Notes under the pieces: generated by a model
The model's input: the letters and a program-made list of their open reading frames with translations, nothing else
Told to the model about the DNA's origin: nothing
The model's database searches: none
Program-made: the position numbers and the translations under genes
Assembly: GCF_030440515.1 (NCBI RefSeq)
Contig: NZ_CP076543.1
Span: 2,790,001-2,854,000 of the forward strand
Direction of reading: 5' to 3'
DNA from: Streptomyces xanthophaeus
GTDB taxonomy: Bacteria; Actinomycetota; Actinomycetes; Streptomycetales; Streptomycetaceae
Length of the DNA: 64,000 bases
Shown here: piece by piece, positions 21,364-30,698 of the stretch
Layout of the letters: every line of letters starts with the position of its first letter
Position numbering within the stretch: the first letter of the stretch is position 1

Positions 21364-22593
21364 TTACTCCCCGTAAGGGGGAAATCCCGTCGTGAGCTCG
21401 CCGACCTCCGTACGTGTTTTCACGCCATCTCCGTCCAGCGCCGCGGCGAACAGCGCCGCGATCCGGACCATCTCCGCCTCCCCCATCCCCTGGGTGGTCA
21501 CGGCGGCCGTTCCCAGCCGGATGCCGCGCTGGTCCCCGTACGGGAGGGCGCAGGTGTCCAGCACGATCCCGGCGGCGGCCAGCCGGCCGCGGGCGGTCGG
21601 GCCGTCCACGCCCAGCGGCGCCGGATCGGCGGTGATCAGGTGGGTGTCGGTGCCGCCGGTGGTGAGGGTGAACCCGTGCTCCTGGAGCGCGCCCGCCAGC
21701 GCCCGGGCATTGGCGACGACCCGGTGCGCGTACGTGGTGAAGGCCGGCCGGGCCGCCTCGCCGAAGGCCACGGCCTTGGCGGCGATGGTGTGCATCTGGG
21801 CCCCGCCCTGCGTGAAGGGGAACACCGCCCGGTCGACGCGCTCCGCGTACTCGGCTCCGCACAGCACCATGCCGCCGCGCGGGCCGCGCAGCACCTTGTG
21901 CGTGGTCGCGCAGACGATGTCGGCGTACGGGACGGGGCTGGGCGCGGCCCCGCCGGCCACCAGGCCGATCGGATGGGCGGCGTCCACGATGAGGTAGGCC
22001 CCGACCTCGTCGGCGATCTCCCGGAAGGCCGAGTACTCGGGGTGGCGGGGGTAGGAGATGGAACCGCACACGATCGCCTTGGGGCGGTGCGTGTGGGCGA
22101 GACGCTGGACCTGCCGGTAGTCGATGAGGCCCGTCCCGGCGTCGACGCCGTAGCCGACGAAGTCGAACCACCGTCCGGAGAAGTTGGCGGGCGACCCGTG
22201 GGTGAGGTGGCCGCCGTACGGGAGCCCCATCGCCAGCACGGTGTCCCCCGGCCGCAGCAGGGCGGCGTACGCGGCCAGGACGGCGGAGGAGCCGGAGTGC
22301 GGCTGCACGTTCGCGTGCTCGGCCCCGAAGAGCGCCTTGGCACGCTCCACGGCGGTCCGCTCGGCCAGATCGGCGTACTCGCACCCGCCGTGGTGCCGGG
22401 CGCCGGGGTACCCCTCGGCGTACTTGTTGGCGAGCGCGGACCCGAGCGCGGCGAGCACGGCGGTCGAGGTGAAGTTCTCCGCGGCGATCAGCTGCAACGT
22501 GGCGGCCTGCCGCTGCCGCTCCCCGGCCAGTACGTCGGCCATCTGCGGGTCCTGCGCGCGCAGCAGGTCCGTGGGCTGGGTGATGACGCTCAT
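21364..22593 (-). CDS. glyA: Serine hydroxymethyltransferase
   Basis: The PLP enzyme interconverts serine and glycine and makes 5,10-methylene-tetrahydrofolate. The 409-residue product has the substrate-loop region ANKYAEGYPGARHHGGCEY, the cofactor region DAAHPIGLVAGG, and the PLP lysine Lys233 in ATTHKVLRGPRGG. The ATG at 22593 gives the normal N-terminus; an earlier in-frame codon adds a short non-conserved tail. The gene lies between the phosphatase-like gene and the GlcNAc-1-P transferase. Confidence 0.94.
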   Translation of the reverse strand: MSVITQPTDLLRAQDPQMADVLAGERQRQAATLQLIAAENFTSTAVLAALGSALANKYAEGYPGARHHGGCEYADLAERTAVERAKALFGAEHANVQPHSGSSAVLAAYAALLRPGDTVLAMGLPYGGHLTHGSPANFSGRWFDFVGYGVDAGTGLIDYRQVQRLAHTHRPKAIVCGSISYPRHPEYSAFREIADEVGAYLIVDAAHPIGLVAGGAAPSPVPYADIVCATTHKVLRGPRGGMVLCGAEYAERVDRAVFPFTQGGAQMHTIAAKAVAFGEAARPAFTTYAHRVVANARALAGALQEHGFTLTTGGTDTHLITADPAPLGVDGPTARGRLAAAGIVLDTCALPYGDQRGIRLGTAAVTTQGMGEAEMVRIAALFAAALDGDGVKTRTEVGELTTGFPPYGE

Positions 22594-22654
22594 GGCGGCG
22601 CTCCAGGGGTACCGGGTACCAGCCACTCTAGGCCTGCGGACCCCACGATGCCCT

Positions 22655-23040
22655 GTCAGCGCGCGGCGGTCACACCCGTCAGGCTCAGCGCGCGGCGGTC
22701 ACACCCGTCAGGGCAGTCACCACCGAGTCCAGCGCCTGATTGAGCCCCTCCTCCACGCGGCGCTCGCGCCGCTCGGCCCCGGGGGGCCTCCCGGGCTTCG
22801 TACCGCTGCGCCGGCCTCCGGCCGACGAACGCTCAGCGCGCGGCGGTCACGCCCGTCAGGGCAGTCACCACCGGGTCCAGCGCCTGATTGAGCCCCTCCT
22901 CCACGCGGCGCTCGCGCCGCTCGGCCCCGGGGGGCCTCCCGGGCTTCGTACCGCTGCGCCGGCCTCCGGCCGACGAACGCTCAGCGCGCGGCGGTCACGC
23001 CCGTCAGGGCGGTCACCACCGGGTCCAGCGCCTGGTTGAT
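22655..23040. repeat. 148-bp tandem repeats copied from the 3' end of the phosphatase-like gene
   Basis: Two complete, nearly identical 148-bp units (22684-22831 and 22832-22979) adjoin a third partial copy beginning at 22980, which is the end of the phosphatase-like gene. A 29-bp fragment (22655-22683) starts the array. On the minus strand every unit repeats the coding end (QALDPVVTALTGVTAAR and stop), followed by a G+C-rich inverted repeat. 148 is not a multiple of three, so the copies are not in frame with one another. The structure indicates recent tandem duplication of a gene 3' end plus its terminator. Confidence 0.9.
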
Positions 23041-23637
23041 CTCGTCGCCGATCGAGCGGAAGAAGGTGATCGGGGCCCCGTACGGGTCGTACACCTCGTC
23101 CGCGTCGGGCGACGGCGCCAGCAGCCAGCCGCGCAGGGCCGCCGCGGCCCGGACGAGCGCCCGCGCCCGCTCCGCCATGCCGTCGTCCAGCGGCGGCAGC
23201 GTGGCCGGATCTATCGCCCGCACCAGCCGGGTGAACTCCTTCAGCGTGAAGGTGCGCAGCCCCGCCGAGTGGCCCATCGAGATGACCTGGGCCCGGTGGT
23301 CACGGGTGGCGGTCAGCACCAGGTCGGCGCGTATGACGTGCTCGTCCAGCAGCTCCCGCCCGGTGAACCCGGACGCGTCGGCACCGAAGTCCGCCAGCAC
23401 GGCGGCCGCGTTCGCCTCCATCGGGGCGCCCTCGTGGCCCCAGGTGCCGGCGCTCTCCACGATGAGGTCGCCGGTGACGAGGCCGCCGAGGCGGTGCGAG
23501 AGGGCATGCCGCGTCAGCCGCTCGGTGATGGGCGAGCGGCACACGTTCCCGGTGCTGACGTGGAGTATGCGGAAAGTGTTTCCCCCGGCTACCGCCGGGC
23601 GGTGCCCCCCTGCTATGCCACGCCCCTCAGGGCTCAC
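22981..23637 (-). CDS. Low-molecular-weight protein-tyrosine-phosphatase-like protein with Ser at the nucleophile position
   Basis: The 218-residue protein has the LMW-PTP/arsenate-reductase fold: P-loop HVSTGNVCRSP near residues 26-36 and the general-acid motif YDPYG near the C-terminus. In active enzymes the loop is CxGNxCRS; here the first Cys is Ser28 (AGC codon), while Cys33 and Arg34 are kept. It may therefore be a phosphotyrosine-binding pseudophosphatase, or use a different nucleophile. The GTG start overlaps the end of the upstream tsaC-type gene by four bases. Its last codons are repeated in the tandem array downstream. Confidence 0.85.
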   Translation of the reverse strand: MSPEGRGIAGGHRPAVAGGNTFRILHVSTGNVCRSPITERLTRHALSHRLGGLVTGDLIVESAGTWGHEGAPMEANAAAVLADFGADASGFTGRELLDEHVIRADLVLTATRDHRAQVISMGHSAGLRTFTLKEFTRLVRAIDPATLPPLDDGMAERARALVRAAAALRGWLLAPSPDADEVYDPYGAPITFFRSIGDEINQALDPVVTALTGVTAAR

Positions 23638-24281
23638 GGGGCGACCTCGAGGTCGGGTACGACCTCCCGCAGCTGGTCTGCGGTGAGTGCCCCCTCGCGC
23701 AGCAGGACGGGAACCTTACCGGTGACGTCGACGATCGACGACGGCTGGATGCCGGGCGTCGGGCCGCCGTCCAGGTAGACGGACACGGAGTCCCCGAGCA
23801 TCTCGCGCGCGGCGTCGCAGTCCTCGGGCGCCGGGTGACCGGACAGGTTGGCCGAGGACACCGCCATCGGGCCGACCTCGGTCAGCAGCTCGATCGCCAC
23901 GGGGTGCAGGGGCATGCGTACGGCGACGGTGCCATGGGTGTCCCCGAGGTCCCACGCCAGCGAGGGCTGGTGCTTGGCGACCAGCGTCAGCGCGCCCGGC
24001 CAGAAGGCGTCGACGAGCTCCCAGGCCTGCTCGGAGAAGTCCGTGACGAGGCCGTGGAGGGTGTTCGGGGAGCCGATGAGCACCGGGGTGGGCATACCGC
24101 GGCCCCGGCCCTTGGCGGCGAGCAGGTCGTGGACGGCCTCCGGGCTGAAGGCGTCCGCGCCGATCCCGTACAGGGTGTCGGTGGGCAGCACGACGAGCTC
24201 GCCGCGGCGCACGGCGGATGCGGCTTCACGCAGACCCGTCTTACGGTCCGTCGCGTCGTTGCAGTCGTATCGCCGGGCCAT
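23634..24281 (-). CDS. L-threonylcarbamoyladenylate synthase (Sua5/TsaC)
   Basis: The enzyme makes threonylcarbamoyl-AMP from threonine, bicarbonate and ATP, the first step of the t6A37 modification of ANN-decoding tRNAs. The 215-residue protein contains the family motifs LVVLPTDTLYGIGADA, KGRGRGMPTPVLI (a variant of KxRxxxxP), WPGALTLV and MAVSSANLSGHPAP. It is TsaC-sized plus a short extension and lacks the full Sua5 C-terminal domain. It lies between prmC and the phosphatase-like gene, overlapping the latter by four bases. Confidence 0.93.
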   Translation of the reverse strand: MARRYDCNDATDRKTGLREAASAVRRGELVVLPTDTLYGIGADAFSPEAVHDLLAAKGRGRGMPTPVLIGSPNTLHGLVTDFSEQAWELVDAFWPGALTLVAKHQPSLAWDLGDTHGTVAVRMPLHPVAIELLTEVGPMAVSSANLSGHPAPEDCDAAREMLGDSVSVYLDGGPTPGIQPSSIVDVTGKVPVLLREGALTADQLREVVPDLEVAP

Positions 24282-24330
24282 CAGCGGGCCTCCTCGTGCA
24301 GCAGGGGGGTGGCGGGAATCGTCGCGCCGG

Positions 24331-25176
24331 TCACGGCAGGGCCTTGCGGGCCGTCGCGAAGCGCGGGCGGTTGTTGAGGTCCGGGTGGTCGGCCGCGTCG
24401 GCCCAGCCCCGCTCCTCGGCGAAGATCCACGGAACCTGGCCGCCCTGGGTGTCGGCGTGCTCGATGACGACGATGCCGCCGGGTCGCAGCAGCCGGTGGG
24501 CGGTCCGCTCGATACCGCGGATGGTGTCGAGGCCGTCCTCGCCGGAGAAGAGCGCCATCTCCGGATCGTGGTCGCGGGCCTCGGGGGCGACGTACTCCCA
24601 CTCGGTGAGCGGGATGTACGGCGGGTTGGAGATGACCAGGTCGACCTGGCCGTCGAGCTCGGGCAGCGCGCTCAGGGCGTCGCCCTGGTGGACGGTGACC
24701 CGGGAGCCCTCGGCGTTCTTACGGGTCCACCGCAGGGCGTCCTCGGACAGCTCGACCGCGTGCACGCGCGAGCGCGGCACCTCCTGGGCCATGGCCAGCG
24801 CGATGGCGCCGGAGCCGGTGCACAGGTCCACGATCAGCGGCTCGACGACGTCCATGGCGCGTACGGCGTGTATGGCCCAGTCCACGACCGACTCGGTCTC
24901 GGGCCGGGGCACGAAGACCCCGGGCCCGACCTGGAGCTCCAGGTACCGGAAGAAGGCGCGGCCGGTGATGTGCTGGAGCGGCTCGCGCGCCTCGCGGCGG
25001 GCGACCGCCTCCCAGTAGCGGGCGTCGAAGTCCGCGTCCTTGACGTGGTGCAGTTCCCCCCGTTTGACGCCGTGCACGAAGGCGGCGAGCTCCTCCGCGT
25101 CGAAGCGCGGTGAGGGCACGCCGGCGGCGGCCAGCCGCTGGGTGGCCTGGGCCACCTCGGCAAGCAGCAAGTTCAC
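24331..25176 (-). CDS. prmC: Release-factor (glutamine-N5) methyltransferase PrmC
   Basis: PrmC methylates the Gln of the GGQ motif in RF1 and RF2. The 281-residue product has the SAM-binding motif VDLCTGSGAIALAMA, the catalytic NPPY motif (LVISNPPYIPLTEWE) and the N-terminal helical domain that recognises the release factor. It directly follows prfA, its substrate's gene, with a 47-bp gap, the usual bacterial pairing. Confidence 0.96.
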   Translation of the reverse strand: MNLLLAEVAQATQRLAAAGVPSPRFDAEELAAFVHGVKRGELHHVKDADFDARYWEAVARREAREPLQHITGRAFFRYLELQVGPGVFVPRPETESVVDWAIHAVRAMDVVEPLIVDLCTGSGAIALAMAQEVPRSRVHAVELSEDALRWTRKNAEGSRVTVHQGDALSALPELDGQVDLVISNPPYIPLTEWEYVAPEARDHDPEMALFSGEDGLDTIRGIERTAHRLLRPGGIVVIEHADTQGGQVPWIFAEERGWADAADHPDLNNRPRFATARKALP

Positions 25177-25223
25177 GCTGGTCCTCCGGGCTGCTGTCGT
25201 ACGGGGGGTGGTGCGGGGTCGGG

Positions 25224-26303
25224 TCAGTGCGCGGCCGCGAGCTTGGCCGCGGAGTCCGTGTCGACACAGGCCTGGATGACCGCGTCGAGGTCACCGTCGA
25301 GCACCTGGTCCAAGTTGTACGCCTTGAAACCGGTCCGGTGGTCCGAGATCCGGTTTTCCGGGTAGTTGTACGTACGGATCTTCTCGGAACGGTCGACGGA
25401 GCGCACCTGGCTGCGGCGCACGTCCGAGGCCTCCTGCTCGGCGGCCTCCTGGGCCGCGGCCAGGAGCCGCGAGCGCAGGATGCGCATGGCCTGCTCCTTG
25501 TTCTGGAGCTGGCTCTTCTCGTTCTGGCAGGAGGCGACCACACCGGTCGGGATGTGCGTGATGCGCACGGCCGAGTCGGTGGTGTTGACGGACTGGCCGC
25601 CGGGGCCCGACGAGCGGTACACGTCGATGCGGAGGTCGTTCATGTTGATCTCGACCTCGACCTCCTCGGCCTCCGGGGTGACGAGCACGCCGGCGGCGGA
25701 GGTGTGGATGCGGCCCTGGGACTCGGTGGCCGGAACGCGCTGGACGCGGTGCACGCCGCCCTCGTACTTCAGGCGGGCCCACACGCCCTGGCCGGGCTCG
25801 GTGGCGCCGTTGCCGCCCTTGGTGCGGACGGAGACCTGGACGTCCTTGTAGCCGCCGAGCTCGGACTCGGTGGCGTCGATGATCTCGGTCTTCCAGCCCA
25901 CGCGCTCGGCGTAGCGCAGGTACATGCGCAGCAGGTCGCCGGCGAAGAGCGCCGACTCGTCGCCGCCCGCGCCCGCCTTGACCTCCAGGAGGACGTCCTT
26001 GTCGTCGCTGGGGTCGCGCGGAACGAGCAGCAGGCGGAGCTTCTCGGTGAGCTCTTCGCGCTGTGCGGTCAGTTCCTTGGCCTCGGCGGCGAAGTCGGGG
26101 TCGTCGGCCGCGAACTCCTTGGCCGTCTCGATGTCCTCGGCGGACTGCTTCCAGGCACGGAAGGTCGCGACGATCGGGGTCAGTTCCGCGTAGCGCTTGT
26201 TCAGCTTGCGCGCGTTGGCCTGATCCGAGTGGACCGAAGGGTCGGCGAGCTTCTTCTCAAGATCGGCGTGTTCGCCGACCAATTCCTCGACCGCTTCGAA
26301 CAT
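25224..26303 (-). CDS. prfA: Peptide chain release factor 1
   Basis: RF1 ends translation at UAA and UAG. The 359-residue product contains the universal GGQ loop ([17 protein letters not shown]) and the recognition-domain region around PTGVV. The ATG at 26303 ([19 protein letters not shown]) is the conserved start; the open frame runs further upstream but without similarity. It is cotranscribed with prmC and follows rpmE after a strong hairpin. Confidence 0.97.
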   Translation of the reverse strand: MFEAVEELVGEHADLEKKLADPSVHSDQANARKLNKRYAELTPIVATFRAWKQSAEDIETAKEFAADDPDFAAEAKELTAQREELTEKLRLLLVPRDPSDDKDVLLEVKAGAGGDESALFAGDLLRMYLRYAERVGWKTEIIDATESELGGYKDVQVSVRTKGGNGATEPGQGVWARLKYEGGVHRVQRVPATESQGRIHTSAAGVLVTPEAEEVEVEINMNDLRIDVYRSSGPGGQSVNTTDSAVRITHIPTGVVASCQNEKSQLQNKEQAMRILRSRLLAAAQEAAEQEASDVRRSQVRSVDRSEKIRTYNYPENRISDHRTGFKAYNLDQVLDGDLDAVIQACVDTDSAAKLAAAH

Positions 26304-26367
26304 CGGGGGACTCCTGGGGTGAAAAGGGCGAAGGACTGCAGGGGGGACGTGCCGGAACGACGACAAA

Positions 26368-26420
26368 GGCGCCGGTCCGGCCGCCCCCGAGTGGACAGGG
26401 GGCGGCCGGAGACCGGCGCC
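26368..26420 (-). terminator. Hairpin after rpmE
   Basis: Arms starting GGCGCCGGTCCGGCCGCCCCC and its near-perfect complement flank a 10-base loop, ten bases beyond the rpmE stop codon. It should terminate or attenuate transcription between rpmE and prfA. Confidence 0.8.
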
Positions 26421-26429
26421 TGGGTCGCG

Positions 26430-26648
26430 CTACTTCTTGGCCGCACCCTTGCCGAAGCGCGCCTCGAAGCGGGCCACGCGGCCACCGGTGTCGAGGATCT
26501 TCTGCTTGCCCGTGTAGAACGGGTGGCACTCGGAGCAGACCTCGGCACGGATGGTGCCCTCGGTCAGGGTGCTACGGGTGGTGAACGACGCGCCGCAGGT
26601 GCAGCTGACCGCGGTCTCGACGTACTCGGGGTGAACATCGCGCTTCAA
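26430..26648 (-). CDS. rpmE: 50S ribosomal protein L31 (zinc-binding form)
   Basis: The 72-residue protein begins [19 protein letters not shown] and has the Cys pairs CTCG and CSEC of the zinc-ribbon, C+ form. The conserved [17 protein letters not shown] motif is present. Streptomyces usually also encode a C- paralogue that replaces this form under zinc starvation; that paralogue is not in the window. It is expressed from its own promoter in the 180-bp gap before the LCP gene. Confidence 0.97.
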   Translation of the reverse strand: MKRDVHPEYVETAVSCTCGASFTTRSTLTEGTIRAEVCSECHPFYTGKQKILDTGGRVARFEARFGKGAAKK

Positions 26649-26831
26649 GGTGTCTCCTAGATTCGGGAGGGCGCCGGGTCGCAGGAGCCGAATTGCGTAC
26701 TGCGTGAACCGGGGCCGACAGACCAGTCTGCCAGGACCGGGCCGCCTGTCAAAATTCTGAGGACGCCTCCCTCAACGGCATGGGGTCGCCGTCTATTCCG
26801 CACCGGTCCGCGGACCCTGCCGGGAGGGGCC

Positions 26832-27935
26832 CTACTGGACGATCGACCCGGCGGCGCTCTTGTCCCCGGAGGAGTTCACGGTGGCCTCGGCCGGGATCGG
26901 CCGGTCCGCCAGGAGGGCGTCCCAGACCATCTTCGTCTCCTTGGTGAGCGGGGCCACGCGGTTCGCGTCGCGGGGGTCCGTGGTCACCGGCAGCGTGATC
27001 ATCTGCATGTCCTGGGCGTCTATGCCCTGGAGCCCCTGGGCGAAGCCCATGAGGGACTTCACATCACCGAGCGCCTTGTCGGTGGTGATCGCCTTGGTCG
27101 CGGAGTCGGCGATGCCGAGCAGCTTCTTGGGGTTGTCGAAGACCCCGATGCCCTTCACCTGCTTGATGAGCGCCTTGATGAAGGCCTGCTGGAGCTGTAT
27201 TCGGCCCAGGTCGCTGCCGTCGCCGACGCTCTTGCGGGTGCGTACGAGGCCGAGGGCCTGCTCCCCGTCGAGCCTGTTGGTGCCGGCGGCGAGGTCGAGG
27301 TGGCTGGACCCGTCCTTGATCGGCTTGGTGGTGGTCACCTCGACGCCGCCGAGGTTGTCGATGATCTTCTTGAAGCCGGTGAAGTCGACCTCTATGTAGT
27401 GATCCATACGGATCCCCGACATCTTCTCGACGGTCTTGACCGCGCAGGCGGCCCCGCCGACGGTGAACGCCTCGTTGAACTGGGTGCGCTGGCCGCCGGG
27501 GTCGGTCTTCCCACCCGCCGTCGCGCAGGAGGGGCGGGAGATCATGGTGTCGCGCGGTATCGACACGACGCTGGCCTTCTCGTGGCCCTCGTAGAGGTGG
27601 ATGATCATCGCCGTGTCGGAGCGGGCGGAGCCGCCGTCGTCCTGGCCGTACTCGCCGTTGGCGCCGCCGCGGGAGTCGGAGCCGAGGACGAGGATGTCCA
27701 TCGAGCCGTTGTCGACGTTCTGCGGGCGGTCGGTGCCGAGGGCCTGGTCGATGTCGACGGTCTTCAGGTTGCCGTTGAACTTGAAGTAGAAGTAGCCGAG
27801 GCCCGCTCCGCCCAGCAGGACCACCCCCGCGGCGCTCCACGCGGCGACGGCGACGGCCTTGCGGCGCTTCGCCGGTTTGCGGCGGGCGCGCCGGGCCGCG
27901 GCACGTCCGCCGTGGTCCTTGCTCTCCTCGGTCAT
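26832..27935 (-). CDS. LytR-CpsA-Psr (LCP) family glycopolymer ligase
   Basis: LCP proteins attach undecaprenyl-linked glycopolymers (teichoic acids, arabinogalactan-like or capsular polymers) to peptidoglycan outside the membrane. The 367-residue protein has a short basic cytoplasmic tail, one membrane helix at about 28-50, and the LCP domain with MDILVLGSDSRGG, VVSIPRDTMI, the Arg-rich pocket and LVRTRKSVGDGSDLGRIQLQ. The ATG at 27935 is favoured by GAGGAGAGC upstream. Its substrate may be the polymer begun by the GlcNAc-1-P transferase encoded 6 kb away, but that is inference. Confidence 0.92.
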   Translation of the reverse strand: MTEESKDHGGRAAARRARRKPAKRRKAVAVAAWSAAGVVLLGGAGLGYFYFKFNGNLKTVDIDQALGTDRPQNVDNGSMDILVLGSDSRGGANGEYGQDDGGSARSDTAMIIHLYEGHEKASVVSIPRDTMISRPSCATAGGKTDPGGQRTQFNEAFTVGGAACAVKTVEKMSGIRMDHYIEVDFTGFKKIIDNLGGVEVTTTKPIKDGSSHLDLAAGTNRLDGEQALGLVRTRKSVGDGSDLGRIQLQQAFIKALIKQVKGIGVFDNPKKLLGIADSATKAITTDKALGDVKSLMGFAQGLQGIDAQDMQMITLPVTTDPRDANRVAPLTKETKMVWDALLADRPIPAEATVNSSGDKSAAGSIVQ

Positions 27936-28110
27936 GCTCTCCTCAGTCCTGTGTCCGGTCCCCTGGTCGTTCGGCCCGCCGTCCACCCCGCGGTTCCTCT
28001 GACACAGACGGGCGTACGCCGCGCAGGGTTCCATTCCGGCCCGAACCGCCCAGCCGGGGCGCAGCCGCCCAGCCGGGGCGCAGCCGCCCCGCCAAGGGCG
28101 CCCGTACGCG

Positions 28111-28146
28111 CGACAGCCCCCGCCGCGGGTGCGGCGGGGGCTGTCG
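28111..28146 (-). terminator. Terminator after rho
   Basis: A perfect 16-bp inverted repeat (28111-28126 and 28131-28146) with a GGGT loop lies 21 bases past the rho stop. Upstream of it on the plus strand is a short direct repeat (GCCCAGCCGGGGCGCAGCC twice, near 28047-28085). Confidence 0.85.
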
Positions 28147-28166
28147 CGTGATGCGCGTGCCGGACG

Positions 28167-30266
28167 TCAGTCGTCGTTCTTGCCCGACGGGGTCGTCTTC
28201 GCGATCTGCATCAGGAACTCGGCGTTCGACTTCGTCTGCTTCATCTTGTCGAGCAGCAGCTCGATCGCCTGCTGCGAGTCGAGCGCGTGCAGCACCCGGC
28301 GCAGCTTCCAGACGATGGCGAGCTCCTCCGCGTTGAGGAGGATCTCCTCCTTGCGGGTGCCCGACGGGTCGACGTCGACGGCCGGGAAGATGCGCTTGTC
28401 GGCGAGCTTCCGGTCGAGCTTGAGCTCCATGTTGCCGGTGCCCTTGAACTCCTCGAAGATCACCTCGTCCATGCGCGAGCCGGTGTCGACGAGCGCGGTG
28501 GCCAGGATGGTCAGCGAGCCGCCGTCCTCGATGTTGCGCGCGGCACCGAAGAAGCGCTTCGGCGGGTACAGCGCGGTCGAGTCGACACCACCGGACAGGA
28601 TGCGGCCGGAGGCGGGCGCCGCGAGGTTGTACGCGCGGCCCAGACGGGTGATGGAGTCCAGCAGGACGACCACGTCGTGACCCAGCTCGACGAGACGCTT
28701 GGCGCGCTCGATGGCCAGCTCGGCGACGGTGGTGTGGTCCTCGGCCGGGCGGTCGAAGGTCGAGGAGATGACCTCGCCCTTGACCGACCGCTGCATGTCG
28801 GTGACCTCTTCCGGACGCTCGTCGACCAGGACGACCATCAGGTGGCACTCGGGGTTGTTGGTGGTGATCGCGTTGGCGATCGCCTGCATGATCATGGTCT
28901 TACCGGTCTTCGGCGGGGCCACGATCAGGCCTCGCTGACCCTTACCGATCGGCGACACGAGGTCGATGATGCGGGTGGTCAGCACGCCCGGGTCGGTCTC
29001 CAGACGGAGCCGGTCCTGCGGGTACAGCGGGGTGAGCTTCTGGAACTCCGGGCGGCCACGGCCGGATTCGGGCGCCATGCCGTTCACCGAGTCCAGACGC
29101 ACGAGGGCGTTGAACTTCTCGCGGCGCTCGCCGTCCTTGGGCTGGCGCACGGCACCGGTGGTGTGGTCACCCTTGCGCAGACCGGCCTTGCGGACCTGGG
29201 CGAGGGAGACGTACACGTCGTTGGGGCCGGGCAGGTAGCCCGAGGTCCGGATGAACGCGTAGTTGTCGAGGATGTCGAGGATGCCCGCGACGGGGATCAG
29301 CACATCGTCGTCGGCGACCTGCGGCTCGCTCGGCGCGAACTCGTCGCGGCCGCGGCGGCCACGGCGGTCGCGGTAGCGGCCGCGACGGCCGCGACGGCCG
29401 TCCTCACCGTCGAAGTCGTCCTGGGGGCCGTTGTCCTGGCGGTCCTGACGGCCCTGCTGACCCTGGCCCTGGCCCTGGCCCTGGCCGCGGCCGCCCTGCT
29501 GCTGACGGTCGGCGCGCTCCTGACGGCCGCCGCCCTGTCCGCCCTGGCCGCCCTGCGCGCCCTGGCCCTGACCCTGGCCGCCCTGGCCCTGGTCGTCGGC
29601 CTTGGCGCCGCGGTCACGGCGGTCGCGCTGACGGTCGGTGCGGTCGGCACGGTCGCCGCGGTCACGGCGGTCGCGACGGCCACGGCCTTCGCCGTCCTGA
29701 CCCTGTGCCTGGCCGGCGGAGACCGCGGTGGCGGCTTCGGCCTTGGCCTCGGACGGGGCGGTGGCGGCAGGCGCGGTCTCGGTCTTCTGCTCGACCTGTA
29801 CGGCGACGGGGGCCGAGGCCTCCGGGCTGCCGGAGGGGGCCGTGGCCCGACGCCGGCGGCGCTCGCCGACCGGGGCGTCCTCGCTGGCCGGCTGGCCCGG
29901 AATCTCGATCTGCGCCTGCGCGGCGGGCTTCTCGGCGGGCGCCTCGGCGGCGGCCTCACCCGTGCGGGCCTTGCTGGTGGCGCGGCGCTTCGGCTTGGCC
30001 TCGGCGGTGTCTGCGGCAGTGGAGGCGGCGGCCTTGGGGGCACCGCTGCCCGCCTGCGCCTCCTTGATGACCTCGATCAGCTGGCTCTTGCGCATCCGCG
30101 CGGTGCCCCTGATCCCGAGGCCCGACGCGACCTGCTGCAGCTCGGCCAGGACCATGCCGTCAAGGCCGGTGCCGGTGCGTCGACGCTTGGGTGCGGCGCC
30201 CGCGGCGGGGGCACTGGTGTCGACAGAGGTGTCGGCAGCGCCCATCAGATCGGTGGTGTCGCTCAC
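28167..30266 (-). CDS. rho: Transcription termination factor Rho, with large basic/Gln-Gly-rich insertion
   Basis: Rho is the hexameric RNA helicase that ends untranslated transcripts. The 699-residue form is much longer than the 419-residue E. coli protein. After a Rho N-terminal helix domain ([18 protein letters not shown]) comes a disordered region of about 270 residues: Ala/Glu/Pro-rich, then Arg/Asp-rich ([12 protein letters not shown]), then Gln/Gly-rich ([14 protein letters not shown]) and Arg/Gly again. The RNA-binding and ATPase core is normal, with [16 protein letters not shown] (Walker A), [13 protein letters not shown] and the R-loop region. Such insertions in actinobacterial Rho add RNA affinity and can promote condensates. 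The start follows a GGAAGG site. Confidence 0.96.
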   Translation of the reverse strand: MSDTTDLMGAADTSVDTSAPAAGAAPKRRRTGTGLDGMVLAELQQVASGLGIRGTARMRKSQLIEVIKEAQAGSGAPKAAASTAADTAEAKPKRRATSKARTGEAAAEAPAEKPAAQAQIEIPGQPASEDAPVGERRRRRATAPSGSPEASAPVAVQVEQKTETAPAATAPSEAKAEAATAVSAGQAQGQDGEGRGRRDRRDRGDRADRTDRQRDRRDRGAKADDQGQGGQGQGQGAQGGQGGQGGGRQERADRQQQGGRGQGQGQGQGQQGRQDRQDNGPQDDFDGEDGRRGRRGRYRDRRGRRGRDEFAPSEPQVADDDVLIPVAGILDILDNYAFIRTSGYLPGPNDVYVSLAQVRKAGLRKGDHTTGAVRQPKDGERREKFNALVRLDSVNGMAPESGRGRPEFQKLTPLYPQDRLRLETDPGVLTTRIIDLVSPIGKGQRGLIVAPPKTGKTMIMQAIANAITTNNPECHLMVVLVDERPEEVTDMQRSVKGEVISSTFDRPAEDHTTVAELAIERAKRLVELGHDVVVLLDSITRLGRAYNLAAPASGRILSGGVDSTALYPPKRFFGAARNIEDGGSLTILATALVDTGSRMDEVIFEEFKGTGNMELKLDRKLADKRIFPAVDVDPSGTRKEEILLNAEELAIVWKLRRVLHALDSQQAIELLLDKMKQTKSNAEFLMQIAKTTPSGKNDD

Positions 30267-30698
30267 GAAGGGTCCTTCCCTGGAGCGGACGTCGGCCTGT
30301 CTGGCTCGGCGACCGGTTGTGCTGTCCGACAGCAGTCCTAGGTGTGGACCGTGCCGGGGCGGTGGTCCGCCGGTAGAAATACGGCGGAAGAAACGTGCAT
30401 GGCTGGTTCCGGCGAGAAGCCCCCGAGCTGAAAGCGTGGGAATGTCACGCCGATTCCGGAGCGTGCTCGAAACTGCTGGAAGTGATCAAAGCAGTCGGGG
30501 AGGCTCCCGGAAGAAATGTGGTCCCGAATGGGGACACTGAGCACCGAGCCATGACGGCTTCCGATGCGCACTTGAGACTAACACTACCGGATCCAATAGA
30601 TATTCCCCCTCTCAATCACCGGCAATCGCGCCCTTCCGTGCGGGCGGCCTGCCCTGGCCGCCCGCCCCTGACCGGCTGTGCACTCCGGGTGAGCGGGT
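30267..30698. other. Long rho 5' region
   Basis: About 430 bp separate rho from thrB. The stretch has lower G+C than its neighbours and contains an AT-richer patch near 30580-30615 that could hold the rho promoter, giving a leader of about 300 nt. A 77-codon open frame on the minus strand (30338-30571, starting MRIGSRHGSV) lies inside the leader, but its third-position G+C is low, so I do not call it a gene. A long leader fits autogenous control of rho. Confidence 0.45.

Noticed and set aside
22655..22980. CRISPR array
   Set aside because: The 148-bp units are direct tandem duplications of a gene end, with no short repeat/spacer structure.
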